Positions 1 through 6,766 of a DNA stretch of 9,649 bases are shown piece after piece. The first letter of the stretch is position 1; every line of letters starts with the position of its first letter. The notes below the pieces were generated by a model. That model was not told the origin of the DNA. It saw only the letters and a list, made by a program, of their open reading frames with translations, and made no database searches. Where the stretch lies: the NCBI GenBank assembly GCA_900313465.1, contig OMRU01000019.1, positions 1 to 9,649 on the forward strand. Direction: 5' to 3'. The stretch comes from an uncultured Clostridia bacterium. Its GTDB lineage: Bacteria > Bacillota_I > Bacilli_A > RFN20 > CAG-288. Both the position numbers and the translations under genes were made by a program.

Positions 1-1290
1 ATCAACACTCTTATGTAACTTATTTAATTCACGAAGAATTCTAGCTGTCTGAATCTTCTTCATGGTATCAAGAAGAGAATCTTCTTCCTTGACCTTCAGG
101 CTGGAATAGAATTCATTGATGGTATCTGGATAACCCATCTTGATTTCAATGGTATCGAGTTTCAAAATGGCTTTCTTCTTGGTTGGTTCAGCTAAGAAGG
201 AATTGTTTGCCATTCTTTCTTTATAGGTCTTGATGATCTTCTTGACTAAAGAGATAACATCCTTCTTTGCTTCTTCGCCAAAATAGGTTCTACCATAATA
301 GACACCAACTGGTTCAGAAAAGACCTGACTAGCAACCTGATAAGCATGCTTTTCAAGGATAGGATCCTTCTTGATACCACGAAGGGTACGAACAAAGGTC
401 GTCGAGATATGTTCCATCTCTTCAGAAAGATTCTTAGACGAAGAAACCAAAGCCATCACATAAGCCCAATGGATATATAAAGAGAAATTCTTCTCATTGA
501 AGTAATCCTTCATTTCCTTGATAGCTCTTGGATCATAAACGATGACTTCAGATGGGGTATCCTTATGATACAAAGCTTCTAATAATCCCTTTAAATCAAA
601 TGGAGCAACCATGTTGGCAACTTCAGTTAAACTCATTGGATTGTAGTTGTTGACATAATTGGCCCATTCCAGTTGAGACTTGACGCTCTTAGCGACTAAG
701 CAATCAAAAGCAAGAGTATCTTTTAAATATTCATCCTGTTCTTCCTTACTTAAAGGAGTAAAGGTTAATAACTGGCTAGCCATACTAGACCAGACAGATA
801 ATAATTTCTTACCAGATTCATTATCATCAGCATAATAAGTGGTATCAGGAAGAATGATATTTGGACCTAAGACAACAAAGGAATGCTTCGTGGCATCCTT
901 CATATCGACATCTACACCACAGTTGAGAGGAAGATCAACACCAGCCAAAGTCAAAGAGAAGGCATTCTCATTTAATTCTTTAACATTGTGAATCGATTTA
1001 ATCTTCTCTAAGAGTGGTAAAAGAGGTTTGATACCATCCTTGTTACGACGAGAGACATTCATAATCTTCTTGTAGAGTCTGATGGCATCCGCCATTTCTG
1101 GGATATCGGTTTTCTTACTTCCTTCAGCAAGCGCCTTGAAATCCGCCATCATCAGTTTTTCAACATCCTGATCGAGCTGAGAAAAACCACCAGCGGTAGA
1201 ACGATCATCGGGAATAACGGCAGTCTTTAACCATTCACCATTGACCGCCTGATATAAATCATCTTGAATTCTAACATTATCTTTTTCCAT
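1..1290 (-). CDS. pepO: M13 family metallopeptidase (PepO-like), partial: C-terminus beyond left edge
   Basis: The 430 visible residues form the N-terminal part of an M13 (neprilysin/PepO) zinc endopeptidase, a family that cuts short oligopeptides. The start (MEKDNVRIQDDLYQAVNGEW) carries the family's typical opening, with the NGEWL stretch at residues 17-21, and the rest is the mostly helical M13 N-domain. Family members are about 630-650 residues, so the HExxH and ExxxD zinc motifs should lie in the missing third; they are not visible here. The reading frame is open to base 1, so this is an edge cut rather than a truncation. There is no signal peptide or N-terminal membrane helix, which suggests a cytoplasmic enzyme like lactococcal PepO. 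The start at 1290 is supported by AAGGAG about 10 bases upstream. The gene has its own promoter and lies downstream of the GH3 terminator, so it is probably transcribed alone from this side. Confidence 0.9.
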   Translation of the reverse strand, partial: MEKDNVRIQDDLYQAVNGEWLKTAVIPDDRSTAGGFSQLDQDVEKLMMADFKALAEGSKKTDIPEMADAIRLYKKIMNVSRRNKDGIKPLLPLLEKIKSIHNVKELNENAFSLTLAGVDLPLNCGVDVDMKDATKHSFVVLGPNIILPDTTYYADDNESGKKLLSVWSSMASQLLTFTPLSKEEQDEYLKDTLAFDCLVAKSVKSQLEWANYVNNYNPMSLTEVANMVAPFDLKGLLEALYHKDTPSEVIVYDPRAIKEMKDYFNEKNFSLYIHWAYVMALVSSSKNLSEEMEHISTTFVRTLRGIKKDPILEKHAYQVASQVFSEPVGVYYGRTYFGEEAKKDVISLVKKIIKTYKERMANNSFLAEPTKKKAILKLDTIEIKMGYPDTINEFYSSLKVKEEDSLLDTMKKIQTARILRELNKLHKSVD

Positions 1291-1309
1291 AAAATCACTT
1301 CTCCTTATC

Positions 1310-1327
1310 AATTAATCATAACTAACT
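1310..1327 (-). promoter_or_regulatory. Operator-like site over the pepO -10 (third copy of the flavodoxin operator)
   Basis: On the minus strand the site reads AGTTAGTTATGATTAATT. It matches the better flavodoxin operator AGTTAATCATGACTAACT at 14 of 18 positions, and all four differences are transitions. It contains the -10 hexamer, so a bound protein would block RNA polymerase. It is less symmetrical than the flavodoxin copies, with 6 of 9 base pairs of the dyad kept. Its function is inferred from similarity and position; no regulator gene is visible in the window. Confidence 0.45.
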
Positions 1328-1342
1328 TTTTTCTTTTTGCAA
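1315..1342 (-). promoter_or_regulatory. Probable sigma-A promoter of the M13 peptidase gene
   Basis: On the minus strand the -35 candidate is TTGCAA (1337-1342), followed by a 16-base spacer and the -10 candidate TATGAT (1315-1320), which matches 5 of 6 consensus bases. It lies about 25 bases upstream of the start codon, leaving room for the AAGGAG ribosome binding site. The -35 is imperfect. Confidence 0.5.
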
Positions 1343-1360
1343 TCATTTTACTTAGAATTT

Positions 1361-1398
1361 CAAGAAAAGAAATGAGGTCAGGATAATCCTGACCTCAT
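1361..1398 (-). terminator. Rho-independent terminator of the GH3 gene
   Basis: A perfect 12-bp inverted repeat (ATGAGGTCAGGA, 1372-1383, with its complement at 1387-1398) closes a 3-base loop. On the minus strand it is followed by the T-rich run TTCTTTTCTTG. It starts about 19 bases after the GH3 stop codon and separates that gene from pepO. Confidence 0.85.
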
Positions 1399-1416
1399 AT
1401 TCATCATAAATTAGAA

Positions 1417-4395
1417 TTAGTTATTCGCTTCTTCGTCTTTGTGATTTCTCACGCGGAAGATAACCCAAGTGGTACCACAGACAACAAATAAGCCTAAGAC
1501 AACATCAAGAACGATGAACCAGATTCTCCATGGAGACATGGTATAGGTGATGATGGTGCCAGGAGCAACACCCTGCATAGCATTGGAGTTGGCAATGGTG
1601 TAAAGAAGGTTATGTAAGGCAGTACGGATGGCAATACGAGCAGTAGCAGATTCCGTATCCTGATAAGCCTTGTTCCAGGTCAACTGCATATCAGTACCAG
1701 CTCTCATACCCTGATCGGAAGACATATAGGTGTATAAATTGAAGTCGGAGATAGCAACACCTCTAAATCCCCATTCATTTCTTAAGACGTTAGTCATAAG
1801 GGCCTTAGAACCACCAGCCCAGGTCGTACCGATTCTGTTGAAGGAAGACATGACAGCAGTAGAAGCATTCATTTCCTTGGTGGCAGTATTACCTTCAGCA
1901 TCAGCGATGTACTTGATGGTAGTCTTGGCATTCTTGACAACAATTTCAAATGGCTTGAGATAGATTTCACGGATGGCCTGTTCGTTAGCCCAGGTGCATA
2001 AACCAGCAGTTCTCCAGGTTTCCTGATCGTTTAAGGCGAAGTGCTTGATGTAGGCAAAGACACCCTTGTCAGCAGCACCAGAGACAACTTCAGCAGCGAT
2101 CTTACCAGCTAAGACGCCATCTTCGGAATAATATTCGAAGTTACGGCCAGCAAATGGAGATCTGTGAGTGTTCATGGCTGGACCATACCAACCAGAATAA
2201 AGTGGATTCATGGCTAAGGCTTCCTCACCAACCATCGTACCCATGGCCTTGGCTAGGCTCTTGTTATAGGTAGCAGCAAGAAGTGGTTCAGAAGTATAGG
2301 CAGTGACATTGTTCAGCTTACCGAATAAGGTAGAGAAGCCCTGAGGACCATCGTGGTCTTCGGTCTTTGGCTTGACGATAGATTCGATAGCTGGAGTGTT
2401 ATAAGCGTTGTTGCTGATATAAGCAGCAGCGTTCTTGTAATCTTCTTCCGTGAGCTGATTCAAAAGCTGATCATAGGCTTCATCATCATAATCCTTACCA
2501 CGTAAATCGATGAGAGTAAGGCCATTATTTTCACCCATGGTTGGCATGACATCACTATCGTTGTTGACGTTCTGATAAGCGGCAAGTAGCTGAGTGATGG
2601 TCTTACCATTTAATGTGATGTTATCCGCATCGGCTTCAGCGGCAGTAGCACCTTGTGGGAAGGTGGTAGCAAAGTTAGCACGGGACAAAGTCGTACCGGT
2701 AGAATCGAAGTAAGCAGAGATATCATCAAACTGGTTGGTGACTTCCGTCTTATCGCTTGGACGATGATCGTTGCCCTTATAGACCTTCTTGTTTCTATCA
2801 AAGGTGAAGGCTAATTCATTGCCCTTATTGTCCTTGGTGACTTCATGAGAGTTTTCCTTGACCTGAACGGTGTAGGTACCAGCATCAAGAACATAAGCCT
2901 TTTCGTTCTTGTAGTCATAGGAAGCCATATCTTCGATGGCGATAGACAAAGTGACTTCTTCAGATTCATTTGGAGCAAGCAACTTGGTCTTTTCAAAGTC
3001 GCCTAAGACAGTAGAGGCTTTTTCAATACCGCCCTTGGTGTATGGAGCGCTATAGTAAGCCTGAACAACTTCCTTACCCGCGACCAAACCGGTATTGGTG
3101 ACTTTGACTTTTAATTTGACGTTAGTATCCGTGACTTCGTGGCTGACAAGTTCCTTAGCAAAGGTGGTGTAGCTTAAGCCATAGCCGAATGGATAGACAA
3201 CGGCTTCATTGTAATTCAAGCTACCTTCAGCAGCGGCAGTTTCATAATAACGATATCCAACATAAATACCTTCTTCATAAGCGACAAAGTGAGCCTTGGT
3301 GGTGTTAGAGTCACCAGCAAGAATGCTAGATTCATAAGAACCAGTGTATTCGTTAACAGAGTTGATGGCAAAGTTAGCAAAGGTTGGATCAGCAGTGAAA
3401 TCAGCAGAATATAAATCTGGAGTCTTACCAGATGGGTTGACCTTACCAGCAAGGATGGAACCTAAGGCATTGAAGCCAGTCTGACCTGGAGAGCCAGCCC
3501 AGATGATACCATCGATACCATCATCGTTCTTCAAAGAACCGATTTCCATGGTAGTGGATTCATTCAGGACAACGACAACCTTGCTATAGTTGGTCTTAGC
3601 AAAACTGATCATATCCTTTTCTTCCTTGGATAATTCAAGTTCGTGCTGACCATCGACATAATTGGCAACCTCAGCAGCCGTATTGGCATTAGCAGCAATC
3701 TTAGCCTGAGAAGCAGTGGTCTGGGAATCTCTCTTTAAATCGGTAGAAAGGTCAAGACCTTCACCACCACAACGAGAGATGAAGACAACAGCAACATCGC
3801 TGCTAGTTGGATTAAAACCATAAGCGGAAGTTGGAATTTCACCGATGAAGAAAGTAGAGTTATCATACTTATCCATCTGGATGGCCTGACGGTCATACTT
3901 GGAATAATTGGAATTGAACCAATTGTAGGCATCCTCATTGATGCGATAGCCAGCTTTCGTCAAAGCGGAATATGGAGTAGCGCAGGTAGTGGTATCGACG
4001 TTACCAGAACCAGAACCGCCATAAACTGGATCGACAGCACCACGGCCCAAAAGTGTAATCTGTTTATCAGTTGAGATAGGAAGAGCATTATCTTTGTTCT
4101 TCAATAAGACCATACCTTCATCAGCAATATCTTCGACCAATTCCTTACCGGCAGCTAAAGCAGCAGTAGAACCACCCGCATCAGTTGCAGTAGCATAAGT
4201 CTGAGAATAGTAGTTGGTATCCCAGTTTTCGGTACCTTCAGCCTTGGTCTTGATCATATCACCATGGTTGACATAGGTATCAAGAATGGTAGCGACATGT
4301 GGAATGGTGCATTCGACACCGATGATTAAAGCAGCACTGGCAGCTAAGAATGGGCACCATAAGCCTAAGAACTTCTTGTTCGACATTTTTGCCAT
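1417..4395 (-). CDS. Glycoside hydrolase family 3 beta-glucosidase-like protein, permuted domains, membrane segment at both ends
   Basis: A 992-residue GH3 enzyme, probably removing glucose or related sugars from the non-reducing end of beta-glucosides or oligosaccharides. The domain order is inverted relative to most GH3 enzymes. Residues about 85-412 are the GH3 C-domain (LLKN near 97, NPSGK 320-324, YPFGYGLSYTTF 401-412), about 417-515 are FnIII-like, and about 660-930 are the GH3 N-domain. N-domain motifs are HDGPQG (681-686), GRNFEYYSED (750-759), KHF (784-786) and AISDF (881-885). Asp884 is the expected nucleophile; Glu212 in GGEGLD is a candidate acid/base. This order is known from Ruminococcus albus and Butyrivibrio enzymes. 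A hydrophobic segment at about 9-27 and another at 958-981 followed by RVRNHK suggest both ends are anchored with the catalytic body outside. The start at 4395 has AAAGGGG seven bases upstream; the Met at codon 4 is too far from it. The gene is monocistronic, with its own promoter and terminator. Substrate cannot be read from the sequence. Confidence 0.92.
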   Translation of the reverse strand: MAKMSNKKFLGLWCPFLAASAALIIGVECTIPHVATILDTYVNHGDMIKTKAEGTENWDTNYYSQTYATATDAGGSTAALAAGKELVEDIADEGMVLLKNKDNALPISTDKQITLLGRGAVDPVYGGSGSGNVDTTTCATPYSALTKAGYRINEDAYNWFNSNYSKYDRQAIQMDKYDNSTFFIGEIPTSAYGFNPTSSDVAVVFISRCGGEGLDLSTDLKRDSQTTASQAKIAANANTAAEVANYVDGQHELELSKEEKDMISFAKTNYSKVVVVLNESTTMEIGSLKNDDGIDGIIWAGSPGQTGFNALGSILAGKVNPSGKTPDLYSADFTADPTFANFAINSVNEYTGSYESSILAGDSNTTKAHFVAYEEGIYVGYRYYETAAAEGSLNYNEAVVYPFGYGLSYTTFAKELVSHEVTDTNVKLKVKVTNTGLVAGKEVVQAYYSAPYTKGGIEKASTVLGDFEKTKLLAPNESEEVTLSIAIEDMASYDYKNEKAYVLDAGTYTVQVKENSHEVTKDNKGNELAFTFDRNKKVYKGNDHRPSDKTEVTNQFDDISAYFDSTGTTLSRANFATTFPQGATAAEADADNITLNGKTITQLLAAYQNVNNDSDVMPTMGENNGLTLIDLRGKDYDDEAYDQLLNQLTEEDYKNAAAYISNNAYNTPAIESIVKPKTEDHDGPQGFSTLFGKLNNVTAYTSEPLLAATYNKSLAKAMGTMVGEEALAMNPLYSGWYGPAMNTHRSPFAGRNFEYYSEDGVLAGKIAAEVVSGAADKGVFAYIKHFALNDQETWRTAGLCTWANEQAIREIYLKPFEIVVKNAKTTIKYIADAEGNTATKEMNASTAVMSSFNRIGTTWAGGSKALMTNVLRNEWGFRGVAISDFNLYTYMSSDQGMRAGTDMQLTWNKAYQDTESATARIAIRTALHNLLYTIANSNAMQGVAPGTIITYTMSPWRIWFIVLDVVLGLFVVCGTTWVIFRVRNHKDEEANN

Positions 4396-4435
4396 ATTTT
4401 ATCCCCTTTCCGAATTCTCCGTATGAGCAATTCTG

Positions 4436-4463
4436 GCAGTCACAGCATGGCATCTGTAACCGC
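4436..4463 (-). promoter_or_regulatory. 5'-terminal mRNA hairpin in the GH3 leader
   Basis: On the minus strand GCGGTTACAG (4454-4463) can pair over all ten positions with CTGTGACTGC (4436-4445), with two G.U pairs and an 8-base loop. No T-run follows, so it is not a terminator. It begins at about +1 of the predicted transcript, the place where stem-loops often protect mRNA from 5'-end decay. It shares bases with the cre candidate, so part of this symmetry may serve either role. Confidence 0.4.
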
Positions 4464-4468
4464 TTCCG
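4455..4468. promoter_or_regulatory. Candidate cre (CcpA) site at the GH3 transcription start
   Basis: TGTAACCGCTTCCG on the plus strand matches the cre consensus TGWAANCGNTNWCA at 12 of 14 positions, including the central CG. It begins two bases beyond the -10 and covers the predicted +1, a position where CcpA represses in other Bacillota. Catabolite repression of a glycosidase gene is biologically sensible, but the right half of the site is imperfect and binding is untested. Confidence 0.5.
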
Positions 4469-4469
4469 G

Positions 4470-4499
4470 ATTCTAGCAAAACAAAAAAAGCCCTTTCAA
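4470..4499 (-). promoter_or_regulatory. Promoter of the GH3 gene
   Basis: On the minus strand TTGAAA (4494-4499) and TAGAAT (4470-4475) are 18 bases apart. Each matches 5 of 6 consensus bases, and a TGC just before the -10 gives an extended -10. The predicted transcription start is near 4463. The -35 lies inside the hairpin of the upstream operon's terminator, so the two elements share DNA. Confidence 0.65.
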
Positions 4500-4509
4500 T
4501 AAAAAGGGC
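4479..4509 (-). terminator. Rho-independent terminator of the two-component operon
   Basis: On the minus strand the stem GCCCTTT (4503-4509) pairs with AAAGGGC (4490-4496) across a 6-base loop and is followed by TTTTTTTGTTTT. It lies about 48 bases after the kinase stop codon. The downstream arm and loop also hold the -35 of the GH3 promoter. Confidence 0.85.
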
Positions 4510-4563
4510 GCGGTTATGCATTCTAAGAGCGTGGTTTTACATCAACAGAAGCGTGATTTACTC
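4508..4563. repeat. Imperfect direct repeats of 21-22 bp upstream of the GH3 promoter
   Basis: Units starting at 4508 (GCGCGGTTATGCAT), 4529 (GCGTGGTTTTACAT) and 4551 (GCGTGATTTA) are spaced 21 and 22 bases apart. The first two 21-base units agree at 14 positions. The array ends 8 bases upstream of the GH3 -35, with two helical turns between units, as in activator sites. The third unit runs into the end of the kinase gene and is weaker. Confidence 0.35.
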
Positions 4564-5895
4564 CTCATTAGTATAAAACGCAATGGTCAAAGTATAGATA
4601 TCATCGTGGATTTCGCTTTGAATCGTACCACCATATCTTTCAACGATCATAGCCATGCTTCTGGTGCCATAACCATGGCTGAGTTTATCTGTTTTAGACG
4701 AAATAATATGATGTTCGCTATCTTTCTTGATAGGCTTTTCATCAAAGTAGTTTTCTAAGATAATCAACAGAACATTGTTCTTCTTTTTGATGACAAGAGA
4801 GATCTGACGTTTATCTGCTTCTTTTAATTTCATGACCGCTTCAATGGCATTGGTAATGGCGTTACCAAAAAGCGTATAGATATCGTATTGGGTCATGAAC
4901 TCCAAGGATTTACCATCCGCTACAGAAGTAAAGGAAATATGGTTGTTTTCACAACGTAAAGCATATTCCGTCAAAACGATATCAAGAGGTGTGTTACCCG
5001 TCTTGGCTAAAGAATCATAGATACCAATTCCTTTAGTGATATCCTTTAAGTCATCTCTGCTGACCTGCTCATTGTTATCCGCTAACATCTGCATGCGGTA
5101 TTTCAAATCGTGAAGTTTGATATTGAGAGATTCAATATTCTCTTTGGATAATTCATACTGCTTCTTCTTTTCTTCCAGAAGTCTTGTTTCCACTTCCAGT
5201 TCACTTTCCATATGGTTGTGACGAAGAATGGTATAAAACAACAAAGAAAGAATGACGCAGCTGATCAAATTCTGCCACATGGAAACCATGTAAAGAACAT
5301 AGGTGGAACTAAACCAAGGATAGAAACGAACCAAAATAGAAATGACAATGGTAGTCAAGACAACACCAAAGGAGAACAAAATGATCTGCATGGAATGGAA
5401 AGAAGCCTGGATAGGATCTTTCTTTTGCTTGAAATAGACAAAGAAGAATAGACCATAGACAATACCTAAAGTGATGAAGTACGTGAGGCAATTTAAAAGA
5501 ACATAAAGATTGCTACCCTGCTCTACCCCGGCGTAAAACGCCAGGATATCCATGACATTGCCTTCTAAAAGATTGGCCATATGGTGAACCATATAGGAAG
5601 CAAAGGTGATGGATAAGGCAGAACGGACATCGATGTGATAACAAAGAAGAATAGAAGGAAAAGTAAGAATAAGCAAGAATGAATACATCATCACCCAATA
5701 CATGACATTGGGGAAAATGCCATCAAACGCGAAAAACGGGAAGAAGTAACCAATCGTCATAGCGGCCAAAGATAGAAGGATACCCTTCCAGATAAACCCG
5801 CTTTTCTTCTCATAGATGGCACAAAGCAAGAAGGCAGCCAGGTAAGATTCAAACACCAGAATACAATTGATGTAATTGATGGTACCAAAAAACAT
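4558..5895 (-). CDS. AgrC-like sensor histidine kinase (GHKL type)
   Basis: A 445-residue membrane sensor kinase. The first 225 residues hold six or seven hydrophobic segments (about 6-27, 34-55, 62-84, 93-110, 128-154, 168-190, 198-222) with no large external domain, the pattern of peptide-sensing AgrC-type receptors. A charged coiled-coil-like stretch (about 227-262) leads to the phospho-acceptor region IKLHDLKYRM with His262. The ATPase domain has its N-box at FGNAITNAIEA (Asn345 and Asn349) and a G-box at HGYGTRS (407-413). It should autophosphorylate His262 and pass the phosphate to the LytTR regulator encoded just upstream. Only two bases separate the regulator's stop codon from this ATG, so translation is probably coupled; GGAGG lies 12 bases upstream, inside the regulator gene. 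The signal is unknown: there is no AgrD- or AgrB-like gene in the window, so the ligand could be encoded elsewhere or be non-peptide. Confidence 0.88.
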   Translation of the reverse strand: MFFGTINYINCILVFESYLAAFLLCAIYEKKSGFIWKGILLSLAAMTIGYFFPFFAFDGIFPNVMYWVMMYSFLLILTFPSILLCYHIDVRSALSITFASYMVHHMANLLEGNVMDILAFYAGVEQGSNLYVLLNCLTYFITLGIVYGLFFFVYFKQKKDPIQASFHSMQIILFSFGVVLTTIVISILVRFYPWFSSTYVLYMVSMWQNLISCVILSLLFYTILRHNHMESELEVETRLLEEKKKQYELSKENIESLNIKLHDLKYRMQMLADNNEQVSRDDLKDITKGIGIYDSLAKTGNTPLDIVLTEYALRCENNHISFTSVADGKSLEFMTQYDIYTLFGNAITNAIEAVMKLKEADKRQISLVIKKKNNVLLIILENYFDEKPIKKDSEHHIISSKTDKLSHGYGTRSMAMIVERYGGTIQSEIHDDIYTLTIAFYTNEE

Positions 5896-5897
5896 AA

Positions 5898-6611
5898 CTA
5901 GTTCTTGCCTCCGCTGAGATAATTCGCTAAATCGGCCAGGAATTCTTTTCTTCTCGTACGAGGCATACTCAAGACCTCACCATTAGAAAGAGTGATTTCA
6001 CTCTTGTTGGCTTCTTTGACATGGGCAAGGTTGACTAGATATCCGATATGACATCTGGAAAACGGTAAACCCTGTAACATCTCAATCGCCTTCTTCATGG
6101 AAGCGTGGACTTTATATTCCGCCTGAATGGTGTGATAAAACAAATCGTGATTGACCACCTCAACATATAAGATATCGCTAGTAGCGATAGCCTTTTCCTC
6201 TCCATGGAAAGGAAGAAGGATAGTCTTCGTTGGATTTCTCTTGCTCAAGATTCTCAAGGCCTTTTCTAACTTCATGCTGAAGGAATAATAGTTGATCGGT
6301 TTGACAATGAAGTCGGTGGCATCCACTTCATAACCCTGAATGGCAAACTGAGCCATGTTGGTGACAAAAATCAAAATGGCCTCATTATCCATCTCACGAA
6401 GGCGTTTGCTGGCATGCATGCCATTGATACCCGGAAGCTCAATATCCATAAAAACAATCGAAGTGCCTTTTTCATATTCATTCAAAAAGGTCTCGGCATC
6501 CGAGTAAATCTTCACTTCACAAGGAATCTTTTTTTCGTCTAAGGCTTTGCTGATATAGGAAGCTAACAGTTTCTGCTGTTGCTTCTCATCTTCCACAATG
6601 ACAATTTTCAT
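5898..6611 (-). CDS. LytTR-family response regulator (AgrA/VirR-like)
   Basis: A receiver plus LytTR DNA-binding protein of 237 residues from the chosen start MKIVIVEDE. Receiver residues are the acidic pair Glu7-Asp8, the phospho-acceptor Asp56 in FMDIELPG, Thr84 and Lys104 in VKPIN. The LytTR domain fills about residues 127-232 (SDILYVEVVNHD through MPRTRRKEF), a fold that binds paired direct repeats upstream of promoters. It forms an operon with the downstream sensor kinase. The frame extends upstream to an ATG at 6653, adding MFEQSGYYLYNGVI. I prefer 6611 because family members begin at the first receiver strand and because the extension contains a perfect TATAAT. Against this, 6611 has only a weak GGTG five bases upstream, whereas 6653 has AAAGGG 13 bases upstream. 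Function is secure; the start is not. Confidence 0.88.
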   Translation of the reverse strand: MKIVIVEDEKQQQKLLASYISKALDEKKIPCEVKIYSDAETFLNEYEKGTSIVFMDIELPGINGMHASKRLREMDNEAILIFVTNMAQFAIQGYEVDATDFIVKPINYYSFSMKLEKALRILSKRNPTKTILLPFHGEEKAIATSDILYVEVVNHDLFYHTIQAEYKVHASMKKAIEMLQGLPFSRCHIGYLVNLAHVKEANKSEITLSNGEVLSMPRTRRKEFLADLANYLSGGKN

Positions 6612-6620
6612 AATAACACC

Positions 6621-6649
6621 ATTATAGAGATAGTACCCACTTTGCTCAA
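6621..6649 (-). promoter_or_regulatory. Candidate promoter just upstream of the response-regulator start
   Basis: On the minus strand TTGAGC (6644-6649) and a perfect TATAAT (6621-6626) are 17 bases apart. Transcription would begin near 6614, about three bases before the ATG at 6611, giving a nearly leaderless message. A second possible -10, TATACT, lies farther upstream at 6678-6683 but lacks a convincing -35. Which one is used is unresolved. Confidence 0.4.
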
Positions 6650-6722
6650 ACATAATGCAACACTATCCCTTTTAATTAGTATAACCTAGAACAAACACCA
6701 AAATAAAAAGATTTCATGTTTC

Positions 6723-6749
6723 ATTTTAAAAGCCTGGATTGCTCCAGGC
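6723..6749 (-). terminator. Probable terminator of the flavodoxin gene
   Basis: A perfect 7-bp stem (GCCTGGA, 6743-6749 read on the minus strand, with TCCAGGC at 6732-6738) encloses the loop GCAA, a stable GNRA-type tetraloop. TTTTAAAA follows, so the T-run is short. It lies 17 bases beyond the flavodoxin stop codon and upstream of the two-component operon. Confidence 0.65.
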
Positions 6750-6766
6750 GATAAGACGATAGACTA

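Noticed and set aside
4508..4563. The direct repeats as a classical LytTR (AgrA/VirR) binding box
   Set aside because: The spacing fits, but neither strand matches the known GTTN[AG][TG] core, so I kept it only as a repeat with a possible regulatory role.
4516..4758. An 80-codon plus-strand open frame across the 3' end of the kinase gene
   Set aside because: It is antisense to a well-supported kinase gene, has no recognisable domain, and shows no clear ribosome binding site. The same reasoning removes the other short open frames inside the GH3, kinase, flavodoxin and cyclase genes.
6674..6691. A fourth copy of the flavodoxin/pepO operator in front of the response regulator (AATTAGTATAACC)
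   Set aside because: Only one half resembles the motif and the second half-site is missing.
6654..6766. A small AgrD-like signal peptide gene next to the two-component operon
   Set aside because: Reading the gap on both strands gives no credible small gene; it holds the flavodoxin terminator and the operon's upstream region.
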